The notes below the pieces were generated by a model. That model made no database searches, was not told where the DNA came from, and was given only the letters and a program-made list of their open reading frames with translations. This document shows positions 8,936-18,050 of a DNA stretch of 64,000 nt, in pieces. Position 1 is the first letter of the stretch. Every line of letters starts with the position of its first letter. Source of the stretch: CAZFHA01 sp964518595 (lineage in GTDB: Bacteria > Bacillota > Clostridia > Saccharofermentanales > Saccharofermentanaceae); NCBI GenBank assembly GCA_964518595.1, contig CAZFHA010000011.1, forward strand, positions 47,695 to 111,694, read 5' to 3'. The position numbers were made by a program, and so were the translations under genes.

Positions 8936-9512
8936 AAACAGCACCTCCCTCTCTTTGCCGGATCGCCTTAATAGCCTTTTGGGCTTCTGTTTGGGTACAC
9001 CATTCATCCACAGTTAGAGCTTTCTCAAGATAGGGTAAGGAAAAATGATCTCCACACCGGCCAAGAACTCTACAACCCTGCATTTTTACGGCATAATCCT
9101 CCCCTTCATCGGCTAAAACATCATAGACCGCCCTTAATAAAGATTGATTAATGCGGCCGATTTTTTCTACTGCACATAAAATTGCCTGTCTGACCCGACC
9201 ACGGCACTTCCAGTCTTCTAAAAGCTCCTGATCATAGTCACGATCAAAAATCACCGCAATCTCTACGATTTGTTCCGCCATTCTAGTATCGTCATAACTA
9301 TTCGTAAAACCTTTGACCTTAGGCTGGGTATAGAGCTGACGTGATTGTTCTCTCTGCCAGAGAAAAGCTAAATCCTCAAGAGCATTAGGGTCTTCTGTTT
9401 CACCCAAAGCAACAGCAGCACTGTAGCGTACCCGCCAATTGGAATGGGTCAGACTCTTTTTTCTGATCCTCGCATCCTCGTATACTTTTTCCATCCATTC
9501 AAATATTTCCAT
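8928..9512 (-). CDS. HEAT-repeat protein
   Basis: The product is a helical-repeat protein of about 194 residues. The first repeat carries NWRVRYSAAVALGETEDPNAL and later repeats carry RVRQAILCAVEKIG and AVKMQGCRVLGRCGD, the usual HEAT pattern of two helices with a conserved turn. I prefer the ATG at 9512, eight bases after AGAGGG; a start at 9542 would overlap the upstream gene more deeply. It lies between the heparinase-like and carbon-nitrogen hydrolase genes with short overlaps at both ends. There is no catalytic motif, so it may be a scaffold or regulator of the pathway enzymes, which is inference. Confidence 0.7.
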   Translation of the reverse strand: MEIFEWMEKVYEDARIRKKSLTHSNWRVRYSAAVALGETEDPNALEDLAFLWQREQSRQLYTQPKVKGFTNSYDDTRMAEQIVEIAVIFDRDYDQELLEDWKCRGRVRQAILCAVEKIGRINQSLLRAVYDVLADEGEDYAVKMQGCRVLGRCGDHFSLPYLEKALTVDEWCTQTEAQKAIKAIRQREGGAVCD

Positions 9513-11793
9513 CTGTAGTTCCCTCTTTGGACATGAGCTCATAGTCTGCTTGAAAAATTCTTTGGTTGGTAGTTATCCTTATGGTGGTACCGTCAAAATC
9601 AGCATCCAGAATTTCCTCAGCCTCAGCCTGTTTACAAAGCCACAAGCCTCCCGTTAAGCCGATGGTACCATCCCCGCCGCCATCATAATGGCTGATAGGT
9701 ACTTGGGTGCAGAGTAAAAACTCTAGCGATTGACTTTTGATAGCAGAAGCTGGCAAAGGAATTCTCGGCCCTAAGAGTGCCAAGGAAGTTGTAAAGGCTG
9801 AAAGATCTATCCCTTGACCGTTTAGATACAGTTTGGGAGCGATCAAACCGGAGGGCAATTGCAGATAGGTCTCCTCTGGTTGCAAAGCTAAAGTAACACC
9901 ATACCACCAGGTTGAGTGATTAGTCAGCTCCTGTTCCATATAGGCCGGCAGCCTAAGACTACCAGAGTAAGGCGATGTAGCCAGATTCGTCTCTGCTTCC
10001 CCTCTGCTCCAAGGGTTGCCCGTTTCAAAAATCAGCGAAAGCTGGCTGATTTCCCGGGTAGGAATAATAGTCTGAGACATGAGGACGCCATATAACCCCC
10101 TCACGCAGTCTCCTTCCCAGCCAAAATCACATAGAAAAGACTCATTATCCGGTAGCATGGGGAAATTTTTAACAACTTCACCGGTTATAGCGGCTTTTTT
10201 CTGCAGGTCAAAAAGACTCAGAGAAATACCTTCCTTGGTAAGAATCTTAATACTATGCTTTTTAACTTTCCCCTCCGGTCGGAATAAAAAACGTGCGCTA
10301 ATCCGATGGGATTTTTCAGCCACAAACAGATCCTCAATTATAAAAAATTCATTGTTTAATAAAGTAGTTTTGCGAGATACTTGATGGATATCAGAAAAGT
10401 GCTCTTGATAAATCGGCGTACAGTCACTGAATAAAGCTGGCGGTGATGCAAAGGATTGGCTACTAAGGACTTGAGGGTATTCACTCTGCGCCCGAAGACT
10501 TTCTAAACCATCAACAAGAATTACCGAGTGGGCTCCGGCACAACCATCGCCATAGTTATAAGAACTATCACTGCCTATTTCAAGAAAGGACACCCGCCGC
10601 CAAGTATCGCTAAACCAGAAGCGGTGCTCAACTTCGCGCGCCTGAGAACCATCGGCCGAAACCGGCACACCGAACCCGGTAAAGATCACAGCATTAGGAT
10701 TCACGTGAGATCTGGCAGGCATATTCGGCTCTGAGGGATCCCACATCTGCATACAGTAGTGATTATTATCTTGCGAGACAAGAGCTCCGCCCACCATGGG
10801 CTCATACCAATTTCCTTCATATTTAGCTTCAGTTAAGATTTTTTGAGGCCACCAAATAAGTGTCCAGACCAGATCATCGTAAACCCAGCCGGTACCAATA
10901 TCGTAGGTCCAAGTAGTCTTGTTCTCTAAAACATCATAAAATAAAGGTAAGCCTGTCTTGCTGGCTCCATAAGCAATGGCACCCCTAACGCCAAATTGAT
11001 ACCCGTAGTTATCCCAAGGTAGTAGTAGACCTCCGGGCATAAACTCTCGAGCCACCATTTTAAGGACACTGATAGATTTTCCTCCTCCTTGAGTAAAGGA
11101 TTTATAAAGTAACCCATCTTCGCCCAGAATGCGTTCCAATAGTTCCACCGCCAGCGGTATAGCTGGGCCATTAACACAGTCCATATAGGAACTTCCTTCG
11201 CCGGAATAACCGGACTCCGGCATATCGCCAATTACGTAAGGCAAACGGCGGCTACCATCACGAAACATAATAGCCGCCATGGTTGAAGCCTGTTCCCCCT
11301 GACCAAAAAGATAACCCACCAAAGTACAAGAGAGGGTAAGGGATAGAGTTTGATTATCAATGCATTCCGGGTCAGGTTTACTCCGCATCCCATAATAAAA
11401 ATTAACAAAATGATAGATAATCAACTGCTCTCGAATAGCTTTTTCTTCCTCTGGGGTAAAAGCGTCAATGCTGCAAAGCCATTGAAAATAAAGGCAAATC
11501 TTAGCATGGGGAAAAGCAAAACACCAAAAATGGAATTGTAGTCCGGTGCAAAAACTCATTGGTTCTAGCTTTCGCAAATAGGTATAGATCGCCTCTTTGG
11601 CATTTTGGACGTCCTGCTTTTCTTTGGTTATTACGGCGACAAAAAAAGTAAACCAAGGAAAATCTTTGGGCGCACTTCTGGCCGAGGTTTTAAGTAAGTG
11701 CCACAGCTCACCCGCCTTTCCCTCATTTCGAGTGGTCTTCAATAGTCGCTGCCTTAAGCTGGCTATATCATCAATTAAAAAGGGTTCTTTCAA
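9499..11793 (-). CDS. Heparinase II/III-like polysaccharide lyase or hydrolase candidate
   Basis: The 764-residue protein has a helical first half (about 1-380), rich in paired aromatic helices and containing MPESGYSGEGSSYMD. A beta-sandwich second half follows, with GAHSVILVDG near 430. That order, an alpha-toroid followed by beta-sheets, resembles heparinase II/III-type and related polysaccharide lyases. I could not match it to a named lyase family, and catalytic residues are not certain. There is no signal peptide. The likely start is the TTG at 11793, nine bases after AGGAGG; it overlaps the upstream hydrolase gene by 23 bp, implying coupling. It probably acts on an imported oligosaccharide. 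A non-enzymatic role cannot be excluded. Confidence 0.6.
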   Translation of the reverse strand: MKEPFLIDDIASLRQRLLKTTRNEGKAGELWHLLKTSARSAPKDFPWFTFFVAVITKEKQDVQNAKEAIYTYLRKLEPMSFCTGLQFHFWCFAFPHAKICLYFQWLCSIDAFTPEEEKAIREQLIIYHFVNFYYGMRSKPDPECIDNQTLSLTLSCTLVGYLFGQGEQASTMAAIMFRDGSRRLPYVIGDMPESGYSGEGSSYMDCVNGPAIPLAVELLERILGEDGLLYKSFTQGGGKSISVLKMVAREFMPGGLLLPWDNYGYQFGVRGAIAYGASKTGLPLFYDVLENKTTWTYDIGTGWVYDDLVWTLIWWPQKILTEAKYEGNWYEPMVGGALVSQDNNHYCMQMWDPSEPNMPARSHVNPNAVIFTGFGVPVSADGSQAREVEHRFWFSDTWRRVSFLEIGSDSSYNYGDGCAGAHSVILVDGLESLRAQSEYPQVLSSQSFASPPALFSDCTPIYQEHFSDIHQVSRKTTLLNNEFFIIEDLFVAEKSHRISARFLFRPEGKVKKHSIKILTKEGISLSLFDLQKKAAITGEVVKNFPMLPDNESFLCDFGWEGDCVRGLYGVLMSQTIIPTREISQLSLIFETGNPWSRGEAETNLATSPYSGSLRLPAYMEQELTNHSTWWYGVTLALQPEETYLQLPSGLIAPKLYLNGQGIDLSAFTTSLALLGPRIPLPASAIKSQSLEFLLCTQVPISHYDGGGDGTIGLTGGLWLCKQAEAEEILDADFDGTTIRITTNQRIFQADYELMSKEGTTDGNI

Positions 11794-14002
11794 GCTCCTC
11801 GCCCTCCTGTCTTTTTGCCTTCAATGTCTGATAAAAATCTCTAAAGGGCTGGATTACCCCTTGATGGTGCATGGCTAACTGACCCTGCTCGTCGCAAGAC
11901 TCAACCCAGGGGGCTAAGGTTTGCATAAACTCTATTTCCAGCTCATAGGCTTTTCGGGCATAGCCTTCCAAGAGCTTAAGCAGCTCTGGGGCAGGCCAGC
12001 TGGCTTTAGGATTAGAAGTAGGCCAGGCTTTAAAACCATAAAGGGGCAGTTTGGCCAATTGTAAATAATAAACCGCTTCTATATGCCGTGCCGAAATATA
12101 GCAGAGCATCGCCATATATGCTGCCTGCTTTTTACCCGTCTCACAGGTAGAAGCTACCAGTGCTTTGAAGGCTTTTGCTGCCTGGTCATAATTCTGAGCT
12201 GATCTAAGTAAAAGACTCCAATGATATCCCGGCACATCGGTAGAGTGGTAAAATACCCAGTCATTCGTAAAACCTACATTGAAATTGAAGCGTTTGCTGT
12301 AGAGGGTAGCTTTTTCCAGTGCCTGAAAAGCCGATTCAGCTTCAGCCAAAGCTTTTTTCCCGTACAAAGCCCTCCAGTAGGGCTCTAACAATTCCGGCTT
12401 AGATTTTTCCGGCCAGAGAGTAGCTTTAGCCGCCATTTGGGCGCTTTGCTCTAAAGAGCGAATTCGCCAATGGTTAAAATACATGGTCTCTATACCCATT
12501 TTATAGGCTTTTTGGATATTGTTATAAAGCGCCTGACTCCAGTCCTGAGCCAACATCATACAGCCATCAAATTCCAGCCAGGAGATCATTCCCACGGATA
12601 ACTCTTTATCCAAAAGAGGCTGCCAGTTCTCTAAATGATCGCTAATTTCTTGCGCCCCATAATCACCCAGGTAATCTATGCGGCAGCCATCTGGAATCAT
12701 CTGAGCCACAGCCGGTGAAATATAGCCAATAGTAGCTGGATTAGGCGAATAGACAGTAATACAAGGTTCAATGCCTTTAGACTCTAGTCGCGCTCTTAGC
12801 CCATCTTCCATAAAAATATCCCGGGCAAATTCTACAAACCTAAGTGCTCCCAGCACCGTGGCTAAATGATTATCACCGGGTAGAACCGTCCAATACTGAT
12901 GGACTTTCGCCTGAACTTCAATTTCACCTTCCGCCTCTGGTACAATCCGGCTTAAAACTTCGAAATCCCAGGCCGAATCCGGTAGATGAAACCGCTCTTT
13001 AATGCGAGAGAATTCTTGATTATAGGCTTCTGAAGACAGACGGTAGGAAGTTCCTTCTCTGGATATAAGATGAAGTTCATCTAACTGGGGAAACGCTTCC
13101 ACAATAGCCAGGCAGCGCGCCACGGCAATATCAAAAACCACTGGATTCTTAGTATCTATTTCAGCCAAAGATTTTCCCGACCAGCCTTGTTGCCACGTGT
13201 TTACCAGCGGATCGCCTTCGCCTCCCGTCTCTGGCAACCAGTGCTTTAATTCCTCAGCAAAGGTAGCTGATAAAGATTCCGGTTCAATACTGATAGCTAT
13301 CCGGATACCACGCTGCTTTGCTCGTGCCATCATCCGTTTATAACGCTGGTAAATGGCATCTCGCAGTTCTGCAACATCAAGAATTTCTTCCAAATCAGCC
13401 GGAAACCAGTGTTCTTTAACCTTTACCTTGTCTCGACCAATCATATCTTCGTCTAAAGGCGCGCGGTTCAAATTACCCAAGGATAAGTCCAAATGCTCCT
13501 GACCCCGATAGGTAAATGGGTACCATTCCTGAGGGTTATACATGTGAAAAACCAAGTAGTTGAAGCCCAACTTAGCCATATTATCAATGGAAGCAGCAAA
13601 CTCCTCTTCCGTGAAAAAAGACTGATCCTGAACAAAATTAAGGTGCATCCGTATACCCCTTCGCTTTACCCCGGGAGTACAAGAAAGTGTAAAATTTTCC
13701 TGACTATTAGAATCGACTTGCCGAGGAGCAAGCTCTCCGGAAAATTCAAAAATAAAGCCCAATTTTTCAAAGCAAAGGTATACGCCATGCAAAAGGCTGG
13801 CTTCATCTATTCCTTGAATCAGAATATCTACGCCCGTTTTGCTTATGTAAATAGCATCTTTTTGTTCCTTATCTACTTTACAACTAAATTTCAGTCCCTT
13901 CTCAGCCCCCACAATCCCTGCAAGAACTGAAGACAAACGCTCAACTTCTTCCAAGGCATAAAGGCCGATGGCGCCCAAGTCATTCTCTGATACTGTAGTC
14001 AT
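11771..14002 (-). CDS. GH67/GH20-like TIM-barrel glycoside hydrolase candidate
   Basis: The first ~110 residues form a small alpha/beta domain ending in GIDEASLLHGVYLCFEKLGF, as in the N-terminal domains of GH67 alpha-glucuronidases and GH20 hexosaminidases. A TIM barrel follows, opening with VKRRGIRMHLNF and including FNYLVFHMYNPQEWYPF, and an acidic HLISREG strand in its middle. The last ~250 residues are helical. I set the start at the ATG at 14002, five bases after AGGTGAG; a GTG three codons earlier also fits. The 743-residue protein lacks a signal peptide. It resembles unclassified bacterial hydrolases more than any characterised family I can name, so activity on a uronic acid or amino sugar is only a suggestion. 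Confidence 0.6.
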   Translation of the reverse strand: MTTVSENDLGAIGLYALEEVERLSSVLAGIVGAEKGLKFSCKVDKEQKDAIYISKTGVDILIQGIDEASLLHGVYLCFEKLGFIFEFSGELAPRQVDSNSQENFTLSCTPGVKRRGIRMHLNFVQDQSFFTEEEFAASIDNMAKLGFNYLVFHMYNPQEWYPFTYRGQEHLDLSLGNLNRAPLDEDMIGRDKVKVKEHWFPADLEEILDVAELRDAIYQRYKRMMARAKQRGIRIAISIEPESLSATFAEELKHWLPETGGEGDPLVNTWQQGWSGKSLAEIDTKNPVVFDIAVARCLAIVEAFPQLDELHLISREGTSYRLSSEAYNQEFSRIKERFHLPDSAWDFEVLSRIVPEAEGEIEVQAKVHQYWTVLPGDNHLATVLGALRFVEFARDIFMEDGLRARLESKGIEPCITVYSPNPATIGYISPAVAQMIPDGCRIDYLGDYGAQEISDHLENWQPLLDKELSVGMISWLEFDGCMMLAQDWSQALYNNIQKAYKMGIETMYFNHWRIRSLEQSAQMAAKATLWPEKSKPELLEPYWRALYGKKALAEAESAFQALEKATLYSKRFNFNVGFTNDWVFYHSTDVPGYHWSLLLRSAQNYDQAAKAFKALVASTCETGKKQAAYMAMLCYISARHIEAVYYLQLAKLPLYGFKAWPTSNPKASWPAPELLKLLEGYARKAYELEIEFMQTLAPWVESCDEQGQLAMHHQGVIQPFRDFYQTLKAKRQEGEELERTLFN

Positions 14003-14059
14003 TATTCTCACCTGTTGTCTTTCATAATATAGTCATTAACTGAGTTTTAAGTCTGAAAG

Positions 14060-14905
14060 TCATAACTTAATCGCTCCGGCAGTGAGGCCGCTCATAAAGG
14101 ATCGCATGGAGAAAAAGAAAGCAATTAGGAGTGGCAAAGCCGCCAAAGCATAACCGGCAATCAACATGCCATAATCCTGCCCTACCGCTTTTGAAAGCTT
14201 AAAGATAGCAATAGTAATTGTGCGTTTATCCTGATCCAAAAGCGTAACTAAAGGCCAAATAAAATCATTCCAGATAAAAAGCACTACATTTAGGGACATC
14301 AGAGCAACCATGGGTTTTAGAAGGGGTAAAGCCAAGCGAAAAAAGATCGTAATTTCTTTAGCTCCGTCAATACGCATAGCTTCAAATAATTCACGTGGTT
14401 GCTGATCTACAAAGGTTTTCATGACAAACACCCAAAAGGGCTGAGATGTGCCCAGACAGAACAAGACAATGACCAAAGCCGAGTTTAGCAGTCCTAAGCG
14501 GCTGGCCAATACGTAAGAGGGTACGAGACTCATAACACCGGGCAAAAACATTTTGGCAAATAAGAGCAAAAAAAGAATGCGGCGAAAGGGAAAGCGCAGT
14601 ACGCTGAAAGCATAACCAGCCAAGGCCGAAGCAATTACCGTTACAATGCAACTAGCAATAGCATAGTAAGCCGTATTAAAATAAAAAGGTGAAATGTAGG
14701 TAAAGGCACGGGCATAGTTTTCGAAATGCAAAGGAAAGGTGGGGTAGAAAAATTGATCCAGAATTTGATCTAAATCTTTTACCGAGCCGATCAATGTCAG
14801 ATACAAAGGAAACAGTAGCAGTGCCAGCGTTAGAATCATGTAGAGGTTTTTCAGAATCTGGGACATGGACGGCATTTTGCGACGGCGCAATGGAATCTCA
14901 CTCAT
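14060..14905 (-). CDS. CUT1 sugar ABC transporter permease, MalG-like
   Basis: This 281-residue membrane protein has about six transmembrane segments and the ATPase-docking loop EAMRIDGAKEITIFFRLALP near residues 172-191, as in MalG-type permeases. The C-terminus GLTAGAIKL is typical of the family. It follows the other permease by 12 bp and has a GGGAGGTAATT site before the ATG at 14905. With its partner it forms the channel for an oligosaccharide delivered by the lipoprotein encoded upstream. No ATPase gene is present in the operon, so a shared MsmX-like ATPase from elsewhere would be needed. Confidence 0.92.
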   Translation of the reverse strand: MSEIPLRRRKMPSMSQILKNLYMILTLALLLFPLYLTLIGSVKDLDQILDQFFYPTFPLHFENYARAFTYISPFYFNTAYYAIASCIVTVIASALAGYAFSVLRFPFRRILFLLLFAKMFLPGVMSLVPSYVLASRLGLLNSALVIVLFCLGTSQPFWVFVMKTFVDQQPRELFEAMRIDGAKEITIFFRLALPLLKPMVALMSLNVVLFIWNDFIWPLVTLLDQDKRTITIAIFKLSKAVGQDYGMLIAGYALAALPLLIAFFFSMRSFMSGLTAGAIKL

Positions 14906-14917
14906 AATTACCTCCCT

Positions 14918-15919
14918 CTATTCGCCGGACTTTATAAATTTCATCGTAAGTAATGAAATAGTCAGAGCAATCACAAAAAGTATCAATCCCAAAGCATAGG
15001 AATAACCATAATCCGGTGAACCGGTATTGGGAAAGGCCTTTAAATACATAAGTAGTCCGGGCGTTATAATACCGGAATGGACGGAGCTATTATAAAAAAT
15101 CAGCTGCTGGCTGTAGGCCGTAATAGCCGCAACAATCACCCCGATTAGTGCCAATTTGAATTGTCCCAGAATTAAAGGAAACTCTAACTTATAGAATTTT
15201 CTAATCGGTCCCACGCCATCCAAAGAAGCTGACTCCCAAACAGAATCAGAAATACCATTAAGCCCACCCAGATAAATAAGGGCGGTATTGGCCGATACAA
15301 AAGGGACTGAGGTTAACAGAATTGTCCACTTAATCAGATCGGGATTTCCTAAAAACTGAATGCGACTTAAACCCATATTTTGTAAAAGAGTATTAATGGC
15401 ACCAAAGTCATAACCTAAAATAAAAATCCACATCAAGGTAAATACCAATCCGGGAACTACCATGGGTAGGCAAAGCATTACCCGGTAGGCATATTGCAAT
15501 TTGGGCTTTTTAATACGAAAAAGCACCACACAGCAGATAATAGTAGGCAACATTAAAAGCAAACCGGCAATAAGAAAAAACATCATATTACCTAAAGAAC
15601 TGTGAAATTCCTTATCCGACAGTACCCGAGCAAAATTATTAAAACCCACGAAAACCGGTGTGGGATTTCGCTTGCTCCAGGTAAAAAAAGATTTGATAAT
15701 GCCGTCAAACATAGGAATCCAGTCAAAGGTAATGTTGCTTGCTACCGCCGGTAAAATAAATAGCAAACCAATCAAAGAGGTAAGGCTAAAGACTTTTTTA
15801 AAAATTTTCTTGTCCTTAATATCCTTTTCATCTACATCTAAGGTGTAGATCAGAAACCTGAACCAGAGATTAGCTTTGACTTTGGCTTCTGCTTTTTTAC
15901 TACTAGGTTCCTTTGCCAT
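14918..15919 (-). CDS. CUT1 sugar ABC transporter permease, MalF-like
   Basis: The protein has a cytoplasmic N-terminal extension of about 50 charged residues, then roughly six membrane segments. The docking loop ESASLDGVGPIRKFYKLEFP marks it as the MalF/UgpA-type partner permease. I chose the ATG at 15919, six bases after GAGGAG; a TTG two codons upstream is less likely. The length of 333 residues is slightly above average because of the N-terminal extension. It lies between the binding protein and MalG-like genes and imports the same oligosaccharide. Confidence 0.92.
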   Translation of the reverse strand: MAKEPSSKKAEAKVKANLWFRFLIYTLDVDEKDIKDKKIFKKVFSLTSLIGLLFILPAVASNITFDWIPMFDGIIKSFFTWSKRNPTPVFVGFNNFARVLSDKEFHSSLGNMMFFLIAGLLLMLPTIICCVVLFRIKKPKLQYAYRVMLCLPMVVPGLVFTLMWIFILGYDFGAINTLLQNMGLSRIQFLGNPDLIKWTILLTSVPFVSANTALIYLGGLNGISDSVWESASLDGVGPIRKFYKLEFPLILGQFKLALIGVIVAAITAYSQQLIFYNSSVHSGIITPGLLMYLKAFPNTGSPDYGYSYALGLILFVIALTISLLTMKFIKSGE

Positions 15920-16023
15920 TTCCAACTCCTCACAATGATAACCATTCCTTTATTTCATAGGCTTGGGGCGGCGACAAGTTGGCGAACCTGCCCCAAGCAG
16001 GTTCACCAACCAAGTCAAAGGAG

Positions 16024-17751
16024 TTACTCTCTGACCTTCAAATCCCCAGTTAGATTAAAGAAGTAGTCTCGATAAAGGGTCAGCCTTAATTCAGCAAAGG
16101 CCAAGGCCCGTTCTTTATCCGTCTTAGTCGTTTCATCCGCCGCCTCCAGTTCTGTTTGAGCTGTAGGTACCGCAGCTTCTAAGTCTGCCAAAGGTGGAAT
16201 ATCATTAACCCATTCCGGGTGAGAAATTGCGTCAACAGTTCCTTGCCATTCAGCTTCGCCTTTAAGGAATTTCATCATTTCAATGTCCCAGCCGCTTTTT
16301 CCCCATTCGATAACGGTTATACCCAAAATCTCTTTGGCAAAACCATCTTTAGGTTCTTCCACCACAAAAGCCTGTAATGACTCGGGAATAGCTACATCTA
16401 CTACCGGTGACAAAGATTGCGCCATTTCTACGTATTTAACTTGGCTATCCTTACTGGACATGAACTTTAAGAAATCTATCACCGCCGCAAGCTTTTCTGG
16501 CTCCGACTCCAAAGCTTTATTAACAGTAAATCCATACTCATGTTTACCGGCACCGTCGGAGGCACTAACACGATCTACGGCATATGGTTTAGCAGCCTCT
16601 GCCTCATCTTTACTAATCCAACCTTGCTCAGTAGCATAGTCTAACGTCTCTTTACCCATATAAGGAACAGGGAACAAGCCATAGCCCTGCGGAAATTTGC
16701 CTTCTGAAAGGTTTCCTGTAAGCTTGTTATAGTCCCAGTAGCTTGTTACCATCATAGCCGCCTTGCCACTAGCAAAGGTGAGACTCTCTGTCTCTGGAGT
16801 ATTCTCCGGCCAGCTGGTCTGATAGTAAGATAAATGTTGTTTCATGAGGGCAAAAAGTGCTGGGTAATAGGGTAAGTTATCTAAAGGCATGGTAGAACCG
16901 CCCTGATAGCATGTGAGAACATATAGCTTGTCATAAAACAAATCTGCTGAAAAATCAGGATTATTTATCTCATCTCCGAAAAACTTGTCAGCATATTTTT
17001 CACCAAACTCATTACCAACCTGGGAGATTTTACCACCCACATCATTAGATCCGGCAATGGGCTCTACTTGATCGCGATTTTTGTTTAGAGCCTCCAACCA
17101 AAGAAACATTTCTTTCCAAGTTACCGGGGTTTTTTCTGGATCTAATCCAGCCTTAGCAATGATATCTTTATTAAAAATGTAAAGCTGACCTGTGGACACG
17201 TTGGGGTTTCCATCGTTGGGAACAAACAAGAAAGCATCTGCATCCGCATTATTATTCTCAGGTGGGAACATGGCTTCACCGCCGACAAAATTATCGATCC
17301 ATTTAGGATTTCTGGTATCATAGGGATTTTCTTCATTCAAATAGGCTCTTAAATTTAGAAGGTTCGGTGCAAAAGTTAAGCGCTGAGCCGATTGCATTTG
17401 CATAATATCCGGAGCTTCCCCACCGGCAAATCCGGTTTCAAGAATACTGCCATAGGTAGATTCATCCTCACTTTTAATGGTAATTGTTACATTAGGATGC
17501 AAGTCCATGTACTCTTTAGCCATGGCTTCATAACCGGCATAAAACTTTGTCGGTTTATCCGGTCCATGCCAAGTCAATAGCTCAATATCCACCGGAGCAT
17601 CCGATTGATTAGACAGGGTTTGCCCATCTTTAGATGAGGCGCTCTGATCCGTAGGGGTTGACTGGGGACTACAGGCTGCTAAGACTCCAAGTCCCATACT
17701 AAGGCATAAGGCAGTTCCGAGTACTTTTTTCAGGTAGATTTTTCTGTTCAT
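16024..17751 (-). CDS. Sugar-binding lipoprotein of the CUT1 ABC transporter
   Basis: The first 26 residues form a lipoprotein signal peptide with lipobox LAAC, so C27 is the probable lipidated cysteine. A serine-rich linker follows, then a type-1 extracellular solute-binding fold (ELLTWHGPD, GGEAPDIMQMQ, KAAMMVTSYW). At 575 residues it is larger than most monosaccharide-binding proteins, in line with an oligosaccharide ligand. It is the first gene of the long minus-strand operon; the ATG at 17751 has a GGAGGAAGTTGA leader. It anchors to the outer face of the membrane and passes ligand to the two permeases downstream. Transcription is probably controlled by the divergent AraC-type regulator. 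Confidence 0.92.
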   Translation of the reverse strand: MNRKIYLKKVLGTALCLSMGLGVLAACSPQSTPTDQSASSKDGQTLSNQSDAPVDIELLTWHGPDKPTKFYAGYEAMAKEYMDLHPNVTITIKSEDESTYGSILETGFAGGEAPDIMQMQSAQRLTFAPNLLNLRAYLNEENPYDTRNPKWIDNFVGGEAMFPPENNNADADAFLFVPNDGNPNVSTGQLYIFNKDIIAKAGLDPEKTPVTWKEMFLWLEALNKNRDQVEPIAGSNDVGGKISQVGNEFGEKYADKFFGDEINNPDFSADLFYDKLYVLTCYQGGSTMPLDNLPYYPALFALMKQHLSYYQTSWPENTPETESLTFASGKAAMMVTSYWDYNKLTGNLSEGKFPQGYGLFPVPYMGKETLDYATEQGWISKDEAEAAKPYAVDRVSASDGAGKHEYGFTVNKALESEPEKLAAVIDFLKFMSSKDSQVKYVEMAQSLSPVVDVAIPESLQAFVVEEPKDGFAKEILGITVIEWGKSGWDIEMMKFLKGEAEWQGTVDAISHPEWVNDIPPLADLEAAVPTAQTELEAADETTKTDKERALAFAELRLTLYRDYFFNLTGDLKVRE

Positions 17752-18050
17752 TCAACTTCCTCCATGGTACATTCCAGTATGATGTTCAGATGTTTAATGG
17801 GAACCAAAAAAGTTAGCCTTTAGCTTGGATATAAGTAATATCCTCTTTACCCAAAATATTGAAAAATTGCCATTCATCCTAGCGAGCTTTCTAGAGAGAT
17901 AAAAATCAACCAGCAATTCCAAGACCATTTTTCAACAATTTAAATAAAAATGCTTTACATATTCGATTTATATTATAAAATAGTCACAAATAACTCTGTC
18001 ATTCTTATTTGCTGTAAAATATGCATTTTTTGCTTTTTAAGGAGATGGTC
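17752..18050. other. Divergent control region between sugar operon and araC-type gene
   Basis: This 299-bp AT-rich stretch separates the start of the sugar operon from the divergent AraC-type gene and holds no gene. It contains a plausible plus-strand promoter (listed separately). It also has an inverted 9-mer, TTGAAAAAT at 17859-17867 and ATTTTTCAA at 17927-17935, which could be part of a regulator site. I found no convincing minus-strand promoter by eye. Confidence 0.5.
17954..17981 (+). promoter_or_regulatory. Probable promoter of the AraC-type regulator
   Basis: TTTACA at 17954-17959 and TAAAAT at 17976-17981 are separated by 16 bp, a reasonable housekeeping-sigma promoter. It would give a leader of about 60 bases before the ATG at 18051. 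Confidence 0.4.

Noticed and set aside
8051..9007. Longer start for the carbon-nitrogen hydrolase at 9007
   Set aside because: It would overlap the HEAT gene by 80 bp; the GTG at 8935 has a much better ribosome binding site and gives the family length.
13493..13930. 145-codon plus-strand frame
   Set aside because: Lies wholly inside the GH67/GH20-like gene on the other strand, has no ribosome binding site and no domain pattern.
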